Below are positions 38,142 through 53,100 of a DNA stretch of 64,000 nt, piece after piece. This stretch comes from Tubiluchus corallicola (taxonomy: Eukaryota; Priapulida; Priapulimorpha; Priapulimorphida; Tubiluchidae). The DNA lies in assembly GCA_030141605.1 (NCBI GenBank), contig JAQGDQ010000098.1, forward strand, positions 448,636 through 512,635, given 5' to 3'. The translations under genes and the position numbers were made by a program. Positions within the stretch are counted from its first letter, which is position 1, and the number at the start of each line of letters is the position of its first letter. The notes beneath the pieces were generated by a model. That model ran no database searches. It saw only the letters and a list, made by a program, of their open reading frames with translations, and was not told where the DNA came from.

Positions 38142-41100
38142 GTCTCTGTCTCTGCCTCTGCCTCTGCCTCTGCCTCTGCCTCTGCCTCTGCCTCTGCCTC
38201 TGCAGTTTGTCGTTTGGAAAAATCAATGCAGCTCTTTAGATATATGAAAGCTATCCTTTAATAAATTGATAGCCTGGCGTTTGGAGTAAAAGTGGTTGAC
38301 CAGTCAAAACTCATTGATTTATTGTTGGTCTAAATGTGACGAGTGACTTAAGTGATAAATGCAGTGCGAAGTTATCATATATAAATGCATTAACTGTTTC
38401 TCATAGAAATTTCACATGTATTGCCAACATCTATTCTGCTTCCTCACAAACATATAATGCTGTAATTCAACTGCTAGTAATATGTTATTTGTTTGCTGTT
38501 CATTAGTACCTAAGTGTTTGGAGCTGGCGCAGGTTTGCCGTTGCCCTGGGCTGCGTCCCGAAAGCTGCTTTTATCTTATTAATTGAATAGTAATCCTGGC
38601 AGTTTGCATAGGATGCAAATGAATAACAGCAAAAAAATGTTAGCAATTTTTACTGGAAAAGATCTAATTTTGACAAATGAGTTAGTTCTGGGCTTGGTGC
38701 CAATGCAATGCCAACGATCATAAATGAAGGTTGGCATTGTATTATTAACTAATTTTGTAAACGGTTTTGTCAACACTGTGGACTTCATCAACAAATCATT
38801 TCGACATAGCAAGAGACGATCTCTTGAATCCATTATGCCTGTCCGTTCAGCATCGTATATGTCAAATCTTTTTGGAGTATATCTAACGGGCAGTACAAAA
38901 AATGTGCTGCAATTTTCAAGCAATTCCGTTATTTGTGCCACCTGATATATATATAGCTCAGTAACTGAATTCTCTTTTGTTTTTGTTGGTTCAAGAATTT
39001 TATGTAATGGTCTAGGAAGAAAGGATTCCCTGGGCAACCTTAATGCATAGTCAATCCAACGTAGTGTTTTTATTTCAATCTTAGATGATTTGTATACTCC
39101 AAGGGTTTTTCTTTAAATATCACATCATCATACAGATCATCAGATCATACCTAATAGCTTCCAGTAGAGCTATTACATCGTTGAAAAGCATTTATTTCCT
39201 TTTATTGCCCATATATGATGTTCAACTTAAGTGCACAAACTCCATTCGAGCTGATGTTATTCATTGGTTGTGTGCTGTGTTCATCTGTATTGTTGTAAGT
39301 TATACCTGCTAATGTTTTCTGTCAGTGAGTGGGGATAAATAAAATTTGTTGTCTTTGTCATTGTTTGTGTGCTATGTGTTTATCTGTATTGTAAGTTATA
39401 CATGCTAATGTTGTCTGTCAGTGAGTGGGGATAAATAAAATTTGTTGTCTTTGTCATTGTTTGTGTGCTATGTGTTTATCTGTATTGTAAGTTATACATG
39501 CTAATGTTGTCTGTCAGTGAGTGGGGATAAATAAAATTTGATGTCTTTGTTATTTTTCTTTGCTAAATTTGAGTTTTTATTCTTGTTAAATGTTACTGAA
39601 TGTTGAAACATGTTAAATTTCAAACTAATTTATCTGAAACAGGAAAGTGTGTTAATATTACTTACATTACTAGTCCATTTTAGGCGCTAATAAAAAGTTT
39701 CTATTTGATTTGCCTTCCAGGTTGTAATATACTGTTTTACACTAGTTGAACATTGTATTATATTTTGTCCTATTTTTTGAGAATGGAAATATTACAAAAA
39801 ATGAATTACAACTACTGGTAGCATAGTAATATTCTTTATTATTATAAGTCTTTACTTCTTTTGCAGGTACAAATATAAAAAATAACATACATAAACTGTG
39901 GGCCTGTGTATCTGTCATACAAGTTCACAAAACTGTTTTACAAACTGTGAAGTTATACAAAAGTTCCTACAATATGCGCGAGACATCATTATTTATATGC
40001 TAACATTATTACTACATTACTACATATGCTAACTTATTAATACATTAGCTTAAAAATAAAATTTTAATAATTTTGCTTGTTTAGCACGCGAATTTCATTA
40101 TGAAAGAATCCCGAACTATATTTCTGAAAGCAGATAATAAATTTTCTATATAAATGTACTGCAGCTCTCATTTTTTTCATTTATCTTTATGTCTAGCCAT
40201 AACATCTGTTAAAGGACATTCATATAATAAATGTATCCCTGTTGCCCATTAAGAAAGTCTAGTGCGAAATAGAAGGTATCTCGTTTGCAAGCATTTTCGC
40301 AAAGACTTGCTTTGAATGTTTTTGCCCGCTCCCCCTCTCTTTCTCTCTCACACTCTCTCACTTTCTCTCTCACTTCCTCCCTCACTCTCTCCCTCTCACC
40401 TCTCGCTCTTCCTCTCCCTCTTTAACTTATTCATGCCTCGATATCATTGTTATGTACATGTTGCCATTAGTGATTATGTTGTGCTAAACACTGTTATAAC
40501 GCTGGCCAGATATTAATTTAGAGCAATCTTGTGCCATTACTATGCTGTTCTTATTAATAATCTGTTATAACTGGCTGAAGTGTCGTTGTTAAATTTTGCA
40601 TCATACTATTTCAGATTGTGCAATGTACGGCAGAAGTAGAGAATGTGAACTTTGCAGTTGTAGCCCAGGAACAGACAAACAGTGGCTCGAAAAAGTCACA
40701 ATATGACATCAAAGTGGATCGACTAGTCGGACAGGTGGTAGCAGCTTGCTTATTCTTGACATTTTTTCCATATTACTTACCAATCAGTTATTGGGTAGAT
40801 TATGCATGTGTCTGTTTCCAGTGCCAAAACCATAAAAAATTGTCATATTTTTCGTAAGTCAAGTTGGTTAATCCTCATAAAATTCTTAAATTATTAATCT
40901 GGAGAGAGAGAGAGAGAGAGATATTTCAATTTTGAAAATTACAGAGAAAAACAAGCATTTGCTTTTTGAGTTTCCAACCTTATCTTTCCTGTCAACCTTT
41001 AAGCAAAGTTATTTACGGCTTGAGTTTTGTTTTTTCTACTCTATTTCATTTTTTGCCTTATTTTAGCTGGAACATTGGGAACGGCAGCTGTAATGTAGAA

Positions 41101-44100
41101 ATATGTCAGTGCCTTGCTGGCAATGCTGTCGGAGATTTTTTACTCAGAGAGACCGAAGACTGTAGAGCAATTAAGCTTGCACTGTTGTTAGTTAAAGCAA
41201 AATCGGACCCAATGTTAAACTGTAGGTCAAACAACCTATCCTTTAAAATATTGAAAGGAAACATACTATCTTTTAAAGAATGCCTTAAGTAAAAGAGTTA
41301 TTACCACACAAATGCAATCTCGCATTTGCGCTACTGGTTCTTTGTTGTTACGTGCATTTTTCCATTCGCTAGTTAGATGGGCACTAGCACCTGCATTTTG
41401 GAAAGCGTTGCACAAAAAACAGGTTCTGTTCCTTTCAGTTCAGATGTGTGTGTTTGTGACAAGCTGCACGCGTTCGATAGCTCATGCGTGAGTACAGCGG
41501 TAAATTAGAATTTTTATCTTAAAACTTGCGGAGTCTTAGTACAACACACTGAATCTCTTACTGTAGCACTGTACTTCAATTTTCGCTTTCGCAAACTCGT
41601 GCAACATGCTCATGGAATGTTTTTAAACTTGAAAATTATGTTATTTTGTGATGTCATCACTAGTTGGCAATTAAGATTTTAATCTATTATTTAATTATCA
41701 GAAACGTTTTTGAAATATTATTGGTGTTAAAATGTGTATTTTACCGTATTTGAAAATGGGGTAGTATGTACAAAAAATCATCCTGTCTTCTTTAAGTTCT
41801 AAAAGGCAAAAAATGACAAAAAGTGTCATTATATAACTACAAGAATTAGTAGGTTCTGTTTGAATTTCTAACTAGTGCTAACAAGTAACTCTTTCCCATA
41901 TCTTATGTAGTCTGCAAAAATGGCAGTCCTTTTTAAGTTCTGAGCACAGTTGTCATAATTATAACTAACTTCCTGAATGCCAAGACGTCTGCGACTGAGC
42001 AGAAGACGTAAGCCTTTCTCACTCTTCATCATCTGTTAGTAATTGATGTCGAAATACCCTGTTGGTATTTTCATGCTGGGTTAAGTAACGCCTCAGCATC
42101 GACTGGTTTCATAGCTGCTGTAAACAGGGAGTTTTTCTTCCATCATTCTGATATATAGGCTGGGTAGTGTGAGCTGCACGTCTGTTTCCACATATGAGAC
42201 ATACTATACTAATTATTTATAGTTAATCTGAATTGGTACACCATGCTTATTATTCTTAATGGATCAGTTTTGCTATCTATAAAAACACATGTTGCACAAT
42301 AGGACATTTTACTGCTTAACCCCATTTTGTTCACATAATGTACTTCTATGGAAATGGCATGCTAGTGCAAGGGTTTTTCAAGTCCAAACAGGTGTTTGAA
42401 ATGTGCCGTAATTTTAGTCTATATTATTGAGGATTTTTGTATATTTTTGTATGTCAGTTATTTGTATATCACAAAATTTTTACTGTCAAGTATGGAGCAT
42501 GATTTTTTGTGCTAAATTTTTAAGAATCGTGTTTCATTTATCTCTAACTCATTCTGTACAAGCTCAGTGAAGTAAGAGAATCATGTTTACAAATTGACAA
42601 TATCCTAGGTAATTATGAAGATAACCAATAAAAATTTGTGATTACATATTTACGTAATGCAAACTTCTAGTCAGGTATTTATGAATTTTTTGCATAATTT
42701 CTAATAAATCACTACTAGCCAGTGGTGTGATTAAGAGAAATTAGTCATTTGTTATTTAGTGACAAGCACTTGTTGTTAGAATTTTTGTTTGACAGATTAT
42801 TGTAAAATAAATCAATTAACTGGTCATTGCTCGTACTGGTTTTTTATCAGAAATGTAACGATTCTTCTTTGTTTCAGGTCAACTTCAGGTTTGGATTTAT
42901 GGAGTCAGATTTGCATGTTACAATGCTATTTGTTGAAAAACCAGAAGTGTATGTAACGTCCACATTAAAAGGAAGCCAGGTAATTTATCACATTAGAAAG
43001 ATTCAGGCATCATGCCTCCTTGCATGCAGCCATTTCAGCACTCTGTATAGGTTTTTGCTGATAAAATTTCCTTGCAATTTTTAACATGTTGTAGTTTCTA
43101 ATCCTTTTACCTTGTAATTGATGTATCCTCACTCTCTGCGTGTAAATTTCTTATAAAATTACATCCCATTTCACAGGTTTTCAAAATTGCTTTTGGGATT
43201 ATGTTTAGTAATAGATGCGGCTATAAATGATGCATTCAGAGCCATCTTTGTTGTCGGGAAGCCGTCTATCACACTTGACACGAGGAATATTATTAATCAT
43301 AAACAAGACATTAAAGAGCACGAGTGATGATTAATTTGTGAGCCATCTTTGCCTGTACATCATAAATTACTTCACATTTCTAGGTCGTTTTATCTGGGGC
43401 GGTTTATTGGTTTATAAGAGCACTGAAGTTTGGTTATTGCACTTTTTAAAATCATGACAACATTTTCCATGACAGTTAAATTTGCTACCCTACAACATTA
43501 TGCAAAACATAAATCTCATAAACTGAGGTTCAAAGGTAGGAAGGGATAAATACTGTATTTGTATATGTGCACAAATTACGCAGTTTGCTTTTTATTTCTT
43601 TCCAGCATCCTGGGGATCAAATCAGTCCCATAAAAGTTGAAGAGCTCGTCAAGAAAATCATATCATTAGCAGTAACAACTATGAATCTTACTGGCGGCCA
43701 TGATTTTCCATCCAAACCGCATGCTTTATTTGAAACGCTAAATCATGTGACAAAACAGACAGTTATGGTAAGTTACATTTGCTTAATAGTTGAACGTAGA
43801 ATTTGCAATAACATGCTTCATAAAAATGAATGCATTTCTGAAATAAACACAGTAAGTGAGGCCTCAGTTGACAGCCACATTTAGTGATGATTTGTTGACT
43901 TTTTGCCTTTAATTTCTTGACATCGAATTTTTTTACCATTGTGTACAATATGACGCTTTCTTGTGTACTGCATATTTGCAACCCGTTCTCACCATTCTTT
44001 AGAACAAAAAATTATCACTCGTTAGGCGTGGTACTTGTAGTGTTAGAAAGCCAATTAAGGCTTCAAAGCTAATCATTGTTCACCGGCTAACTGAGGACCG

Positions 44101-47100
44101 AAAAAAGTTTGCTGCCTGGGTTCAACACAGATGCTTACACCTACTGTGGAGTTAGGAGTTGCTGCTCTCACTGTGTAGCTATCAATTTGCTTGCAGTAAG
44201 CAATAGAGCATAAGCGATTAGCATAGAATAAAAGAAAATCCTTAACGTCAGAAACCGATCTGAAGACTTAAGTTTTGAATTTGAAATTTACCTATTTAAA
44301 TGTTTCACTGTTCTGTAAGAAAGAGATGCATAATCAGCTGTAATTTCATGTAGGTTGTAGTTGCAATGCCTTTGTCTGAAAAATGTATATAAGTATTAGC
44401 AATAAAACTTGTAAAACATTTGGTTTGTGTATGCCAAGTATTAACAAATTTTCAGAGAGATGCCACTGAAATAATTTCCCCACATTTTCATTATTTTTTG
44501 GGAGCGGGTAGATGGCTACATCTGGAATGAAATACTTTTGTTAAATGAGGACCTATTGTAGCATTAGTTTTTAATAAAATAATGATCTTCATGTATACGT
44601 TCTTTCAATGAAATTTGATTTATGGATTTGTAGTTAAATTTTAAATTTTTTGTGATGTTTTCTGCGGTTCTTTTTAAGCATTCTGAAGCAGTCCCATCTC
44701 TAGTTTCTGCTTCTCCGTCATCATTGCCAGGTGCGCCTTCTCGTGGCAAACATCTTCTCGTGAAGGTTATTAAAGCTAACGGCCTCGGAGCTATCACAGG
44801 TAAATGTTGTTACAGTATTACTATGATTTAGTCATGATGATTAAGTCTGTAAGTACTAGTGTTGGGACATCAGTTTCATTTCTATTATCGATTAATTATA
44901 TACGAAATCTATGTGATAATCGATCATAATCGGTTTTCAGGCATAAAATATTAGAGTTTCCAAATTTTCAGCAAAGCTGAGTGTGACAGGTTTGTTATAT
45001 TAACTGTTTCTGTTTTAATTTCCATGTTGGCGGAATTAGTATAAATTAAAGAACAAGTTTTAAATTAGCTTTTTTTTATTAATTTGGAGTTTACTAAACT
45101 GTCCTTCAAAGCTGTCGTTGTCATTTGCATACTTATACGTACTTAATTTTGTTTACCAAAGCACCTGCTTGTGCTCATTAGAAACCTAAGCTATGGTGTT
45201 AATGTACTACGCAAAGGCATGTTGTTTGATTTCTTTGTAGCGATGGCTATGTTTATCGTGCAATTACGTACAAAATAAGTGCAAATGGCATACTTATGCT
45301 ATCACTTTGAGTCGGCAGCTGAAAAAAATGATCAATGATCGAAAATAAAAGTCAAAATTGATTATAATCGATTAATTGGTCCAACCATTAGTAAATACAG
45401 TATTTTTTTTTTTTCAGAAAGGTTACGTAATTATCTTATTACTTGTAAAACTTTTCGATTTTTGTCACTATACTGAATTTTTTGCTATTAGGTTCTATTT
45501 TAAATAGTAGTTGCTGCCATCATCGGCACCTTCGTTGTAGTTATCAACATTATCATCGCCATTTATCCACCTATTGCCAAACACTTTTTTTATTTATGCA
45601 AAAACAGCAGAGAGGATGTTTTTCAATAAAATTTATTCTACTTTGTAGACCATTCCTTTGCTGTTCTGAGAGTTTACTTATTTTTCTGCAGTCTGGAAGG
45701 TGTTTGTGTAAACTTTTATAAAATTTGTACGAACCCTGTTGAGAAATGGACCCTGTGCAAGGTGCAAGTATAAGTTAGTCATATATATACTGAGATTAGG
45801 TGATGTCATATTATTTTAATATAATTTTCTCATTTAAGGTTGCGTTGACCCATACTGCGTTGTTGAGCTTGACGAACCACCAAGAAAATTTGTGACATCC
45901 GTCATCCGTAACACTGTAAATCCATTCTGGGATGAACACTTTCTTTTGTACGATTTTCCTGAAATTTACTTAAATTGTTATACTGTTGTGAGTAATAGAC
46001 GTTTCAGCATGAAATGCTGCAAAATTTAAGGGGACTGTTCTGACTATATTTACAACTAATTATATAAAACTAAATATGTCTAATCTTTCCATAATGTTGA
46101 ATTTAGCCCTCAGATTGTCATTTCAAGTCCAAACTTGCCTTGAAACTGTCTACTCTTTTTTTTGATTTGGTAAAATTAGTCTGCGGAATTTATAACTGTG
46201 GTTTTTGCTCCAATATTGTTGACATCGAAATACGTGTATACAATGTGTTAATTGGTTATCCACAGACCTCTTTGGTAAGAATGATTACTGGCTTGTGATG
46301 TTTGATATTCGTGATGGAATTGTGGTTCGTGACAGGAACAGCACCTCCGGATTGAGTTTCGGGACGTTAACTGACTTAAAGGTCACGATTTTTCGGGGTT
46401 CGGGATGAAGTGATCAGGATCGGGATTCAGGTCTGGACCAAAAGTTCAGAACCAGAGTTCCCAATACTGAATATAATTATGAGTAAACTGATGCTGTAGT
46501 TACGTGCACTAGCGGTAGTATCTCTTTGTTGTGATGTCAAAATAGTTGTTAGGATTCATTGTTCGTATTCCCTGTGAACTCGCCAAAAAATTCCAAGATG
46601 ACTGAATGCCCTTTCTCTGTATGTGCCGTGAAATAATGATGCATTTACTTTAAACTACTTACAAGAGGTTTAAGAAATAGCAGATTCTTTGCAATCATAC
46701 TAATAGCTAATGAAATTTCAATAGAAAATACTTTATAGCAAAATTTAAGCTACGGATAACTTGACAAAGGAGCCTTTTTCTCAATAAAACTGAAAAAACC
46801 TGAAGTAAACGTGATTTTTTCGGATATTGTGAACTTTTAAAATTTGTAGTCAGGATGGGATGAGAAGCTCAGGAATGGGGATTTAGGACGGGTCTGAATG
46901 TTCGGCAACGGGATTCAGGATTTGAAAAAAGTTCGGGATTGAAATTTTGATCATGATAACCTCAATTCTGAAGATCGCTATTACTGATATTTTTATTAAA
47001 CAGTTTCAATTTTGCTTTAGAAATGTGCAAATGATTATGTGCATTTTACTTTTTTTCAGTGATTTGAATGACAATTCTAAAGAGTTAAAATTAGCACTTT

Positions 47101-50100
47101 TCGACAGAGACAAAAATACCGGGCGTAAGTTGTGCCGCTTACTTTTTTAAGATTGTGTGGAATTTTTAGTGAAATGTTGACTATTGAAAAATTATTCATG
47201 TTTAAGGATGACTAATTTGGGAAAAAAGACATTAAATCCTGTTTTGTCTTTGCTGTATTTCAGAAGATTTTCTTGGACGTTCAGTGTTAAGTTTGAAAGA
47301 TTTGCGTAATAGTCCTACACAACGTCACATTGTCGATATGGCAAGTCGTCCAGACAAGCAGGATGAAGTCTCTGGCACCGCAACTATAGAGGTAATTTGC
47401 CATATTGTATCTCTTGCAGGCGCACTTCTTTCATTGAATACTGCCCTCGAGAAGATTTTAGAGACTACCGAATGCAGCAAGAGAGGAGAATGTCAAAGCC
47501 AGGTTGGGATAATGTAAATAGTGGATCTGCTGTTACTTTTCAATTGTTTTCAAACGTGTTTGAATCCTGTCTCTATTAGAGCACTAGTGACATCTGTGGC
47601 ATAATGTCGCACAGGAAGCGACTTTATGTTGCACCTGCATCATTATCCAAAAACTTCGTAAACAATAAACATTAGTCAATTTGAATTGCACGTCATTTAA
47701 TCTGGTCTATTTCGCAGGTTGCTTTCATGGAGGGTGACATACAGCTTTCTTCTCCACAAACGACAACACTCACACAGCAAGATCTATCTGGAGATTATGT
47801 CACCAAAACTACCACAACAACTTTAAAGCAACTGCGTCCAGGCGAAGGTAAATGGTATCTTTCTGGAATGCTGACATACTGAAATAAAAGTAATTTAGAA
47901 GTTGCTGAAACTTAGCATAGTCTTTTACTTTCAAATCGTTTTAAAATAATTGTGTCTTGTATGCTTCTTTAGTGCTTTCTTAAATCAGAAACAGTTATTT
48001 AGTCATGCAATGCCGTAAAAAAGAAAAATTCAACATTGTTTTCAAAGTATAGATTCGGTTGCAACATCTTACTTCACATATACTGACTTGGAGTAATTAC
48101 TAGCCGACCAAAGCCAGGAATTTGCTAAATTTACGGTTTAGAAATCGTAGTTTAATTCAGTAGTTATTTTCCATGTCTGCATGACTTATTGCTAATTTGT
48201 GCATTCTGTATTTCAGTATGATTCTGGTCTAAGTTGTTTAAGTTTGTCGAAAATTAAATTGCAGCAAAACTCGATTAATTTGGCATTGAGCAGGCTGAAA
48301 GCAATGGCTTTGCAACAGTTTTTTGCAGCTAATTAATTAATGGAGATTTTTGTGCTGCAGTTTACAGTATGATTGCTTATTAACTTTTAACATTTTGTTA
48401 ACTTTTGCGCCTAGTCTAGACTAATATTTGTGTGCAGTTAAATTTGTAGGCTGTGGGACACTATCTCATCGTAATTAGCTTTGTTGTTCATTAACTTCAT
48501 ACAGACTCCTCGGGTGGCAGTAGTAGAGAAGCAACACCAGTCAGAGTTCCATCTGCTGGTGCTAATGTTGAGGAAGGTACATTTTTTCCTTTGACTTTAA
48601 TATTATTTCTAGAAACGCACTGATGCAAAAATGAAATAGTTGTACATATCAATTGCACAATAATGCTGTCTGATTATTGACTCAGCTGTCCTGTTAATTA
48701 TCATGTAACAGCTGCCAATCCATTTCATCTTGACCATTTGTCTAAATTGTCATTGGCAGTAAAACAATGAGAGTTACGACAGCGTTGAAACTTTAACGTA
48801 AACACATTGGTTATGAGCACTAGTATATTTTTTTTTGCAAGCCTCGCAGTGATAAAATAGCATTTTGTATCCTATTATGTTGCAGATGGCTAATCCTTTT
48901 TTGTTTTGTCTTTCATAAAATTACTTTGCGTGATCTACAATTATTTTTACATGGGTAATTTAATTATTTATTTAAAGTTGTCATAAATTCATATTCTGCT
49001 TTATCAAATGTGTGATCTGCAGTTTTTCTTGCACAGATGCAAACTAAACTATTTTAATCTGTTTAAACTATTAAACAGACGGTTACCTTATCCTAGTTTC
49101 TTTACTTTTTAACATGTCCCAAACATGGCAAATTATGTTTAAATAGTTATAAATGAGAAATTATTTACCTTGTATCAGTTCCTTCATTACTAGCAGTAGC
49201 ATTCTCTGTCTGCATGTTTGCGTATTATAGTTGCACTGCATCGTGTGGATGTGCCTGGGCAAGAGGTAGAATTGACCTATGAAAGTGAAGATGACTCTCC
49301 CTGGGAAACCATTTTTTACCAAGGTGTCTTCTATTGCTGTTTTCTCCAAGTACTCTTAACGCTTGTTTTTTACGTTTACAATTTGAATTGTTTATTTTGA
49401 GCACTCGATCTACATTCTTATCCCCGTAATCTAGAAGACTGATGGAAGAAATTGGCACACTTTGTCTTAATCATTCACATTACACTTTTTTCTATTTTTT
49501 TTTCTAACATGGTTTGGAAATTTAGGTTCGTTGTCTAGTTTTAACTCTGAAATTGGCCTCACTTATTTTTATTGTATCCAAGTGCACCCGTAAACTGAAT
49601 CCAGCAGTTATGTGGTTATACAGCAATGATTATGTCAAGAAAACTGCATGTAGCATATGCTGTCAGTAAGTGCGTACTTTTGCATGTTTAAAGTTTGTCT
49701 GTCAATTTTATTGCTTTCTGCAGGAATTTTAAAGAGCACATTTGTTGTTTGGAAACCTTTAACTTGCCTTGCACTACTGATGAATGTTTAACAAGTGCAC
49801 CCTTTTGTACACGCCTAACTAAACAGTGTTTCTAATTGAGTGGTTTTGTTTGTTTTCGATTGTTTAACAGAAAAAATTGTATTGACAGACGTTGGGAGTC
49901 CAGCTGATGCTGCCTTGCGGGACTTGGAAAGCGGTAACGAGCCTCGGACTCCCACAAAGACCAGCACGTTAACTATTACTGGTGTTATGAAGGTAGGTTT
50001 CTGCTTTGATTTTGTTATGCTAATCATTCACTAGACATTTGCTGAATTTCCTTTTAAATAGTTATTATACAAAATTCAATACTGAAGATTAACTTGTAAA

Positions 50101-53100
50101 TTTGCAATTAAAATGTTGTACTGTCTTACAAAAATGAAAATTAGAAGAACTGCACTGCTCTTGTTTTTGCTGACTCTGTATTTCTGTCCTTTCTTGCCAT
50201 GCTGCAGACTTTAAATGCGCCAAATCATATCATTTTTTCTGCAGCATTTTCCTCTCATGTAAAGTTGTGATTTCACAAATTTATGTTATAAATTTCTTTG
50301 ACAATGAGAAGTTTTTGCTTTTGATAACGAGCCAGTCAGGGATTTTATGAATCACTGATGGTGCTTTATCTTTAAGTGCATGCACTTCAAACAAGATTCC
50401 TTTTTTCATGAAATGCAACATGAAACTGAAGAAGCACATTCATTTTGCTGTCTTGTTTGCTATGTGTTACCTTTGTATTTGTTGGTATAGAGGCTGCTCT
50501 ATGTTAGACATGATTAGTTTGAACTGTGTTCATCCTGCTTTTTCAATTATTACAGTGCTTTAGATGGCATGGCCTTCCATAGTTTATACTCAGTGACATT
50601 TTATTGCCAATTTTACAAAATGCTATATTTAAATATACCATCAAACCTTCATAATGTTGATTAAAAAGATCATGTTTCTAAGTAAAGCTTAGTTGTGTTT
50701 GTAAATAAGTGCAGCTCCTTTTATAGCCAACAAAAATACAATTTTACTTTCGGCAGAACATGTTGTTACTTTTTTAACACTCGCTTAATTACTTGAATGT
50801 GTAACGGATGTGTCATGTTTCAAAACAAAGTTATGTGGTGTCAGCAAAAAATCTTTTATTCCAATCAAATTAAAATTGTGTTGTCAGTTAACTGCTGTTC
50901 TTCCACCTTCTGCACACAGAGAAACAACTTTTTTACAACTTGAGCTAATTAGTGAAATATTGTTTTGCTACTGCCATAGCATATTGTGGTTTTTAACTGA
51001 ATCATTTGGAGCCGACTGTTCCATTTCTGTAGTGAAGCAAAAAAGTGGGGTTATTGTACATGTAGCATGTCTTTTTGTTTTGATACTACACGGTTTCTCA
51101 AGGTTTTACTAGTTTATTAATTTTATTACATAGTAAGTACCTGCTGCAGAAATATACAATCCTACATTACTGCAGGCCATGAAGCTTATTATGACAACAA
51201 TAAGGCATTAGAGTTTTGAATAACAAGGCTGTTGCACAACCATCGTAAATAATGCAGTAACGGCGGCTACTGCGCCTGTATTAACAATAACCTGCTCATA
51301 AATGATTTGAAACAAACGTATCAAAGTCATTACATAATCTTTCAGATACAATAAGAAATTATTCCTCCTTAAAATAGGAGATCTTTTTGCTATTGCTTTG
51401 ATTGTGTGACCATCTTTTTCACATGCTTCCTTGACATAACAGGTGGAACTACATAAGCGCGGATTAATACCCGTAGTGAAAGTGAGTGAAGTAGAGGTAA
51501 ACCAAGTTCTGAAAAAATAGTTACTTTTGAAATGGAATGTTTTTATTTTATTTAATGATTGTTTATTATTTGCTGTTGTTACTTGATAGATGGCTTCACT
51601 TGTGGCTTAGTTGGCAGCACAGTTTGCTCAGATTTGTGACGAATTACTATAATTTGATGAATTAGACATTTTCTTTGTTTCCGTTTAATGTTTTTGTTTG
51701 CTTTTAACCTTTTTTAAAATGTGTTTTAATGTTATTGTATCTCAAATGTTGGTCAGATGTAACTGCTGTTTAGTTGTCAAGTATTGCTAATATCTTATAC
51801 TTTGTTAACTTAAAACATCAGTTTTTGTGTTGGCTTGAAACCTTGTATGCTTTCAAATGAAAACAAGAATAACTGGCTTAAAAAGCTTTTTTCCTCAATT
51901 GAATAACTCCTTCTGAATTGCATCTTTTTTATTGTAAATGCTTACGCATAATTTATTAGTTTGTATTGCAATAAAAAATATGCGTAGTATCTACGATTTT
52001 GATATTAACTAAAACAGATTGCCAACATGAAGTCAAACCGTTGTCTAAGTGCTTCCTAGGGAGAAACTGTGTTACAAGAGTTAGTATTATTAATTGCCAT
52101 GGTCTCATGGTAACAGGTTCTCGAATATGCTGAATTTGACGAATGCATTTTAAAATGGAGATATTGCAAATTTGGTAAAGTGAATGCCCAGTTAAAAATT
52201 TCTACATGCCAAAAAAAACTTGAATCAGTCGTGATGTTTTATTGCTACGTATCCCTTTTGTTACATTTCTGAACACCCACTTATTTGGATAATAATGTGG
52301 AGGAATGCTTTATATGTGTTATAAATGCATTCTGCCTGGCTACTGTCTAGGTATCTGTGCACGTTCTTCTGATCTTCATCTTTGTGACTCCTATTTTCAC
52401 AGTGGTAACTTTAGCCCTGTTCAGTGTTACAATTAGTGTGCCTGTTTCTGCTCGCCGTGTTTATCTACATTGCTTTAAATAAATTTTGTTCAAGCAAAGT
52501 GTTCAGTAAAACTTCGTCTACGTCATCATAGATTATTTTTGGAGAACACAGGGCAAACATGGTCCTTGAAACAGCACAAAGTCAATAAACAAATGCGAAG
52601 TGTTGTCTGGCTTTGTTCTGCACTGGTTGGTAAAAACTAGTTGCTGCTGTTTCTTAATTTAACCGTTATTAATGTGATGCTAAAATGTACGAAAATGTGG
52701 CTGTATTGCTTTGACTTAGGTATCAGATATTGGCAAAATGTTGGCATACATGGGAACAAAATTTCCTTCACTGTTTATTGTTTCCTTACGGTTTTCTTAG
52801 TTAACGTCTGTTTATTACAAATAGAAAGTTTAGATCGCGCTACAGTGTAAAACTTCATTATTTTCTATTTGGACTAGTAACTAGTACATCATTCTAGAGA
52901 CTGATATATTTATGCTGCACACACTGTGGGGAAATATTTAGCATTAAGCCTTTATTTCTGATTTGCAATGTGCACTTTGTTACTGTGCAACTTGCATTAA
53001 TGCTTTTGTTTTTATATAACATAGCTGCAACATTAGATTATGCTAATGCTTATGTAAATGATCAGGAACTAATAAAATTTGTTAGTAGTCATTTTTGTAA

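Noticed and set aside
47392-47517. Read-through of C2CD2L exon 9, or a 28-bp mini-intron with a further exon at 47420
   Set aside because: Joining exon 9 to 47718 restores the last C2 strand (TATIE-VAFMEG) in phase; read-through ends at a stop and a 28-bp intron would be unusually short.
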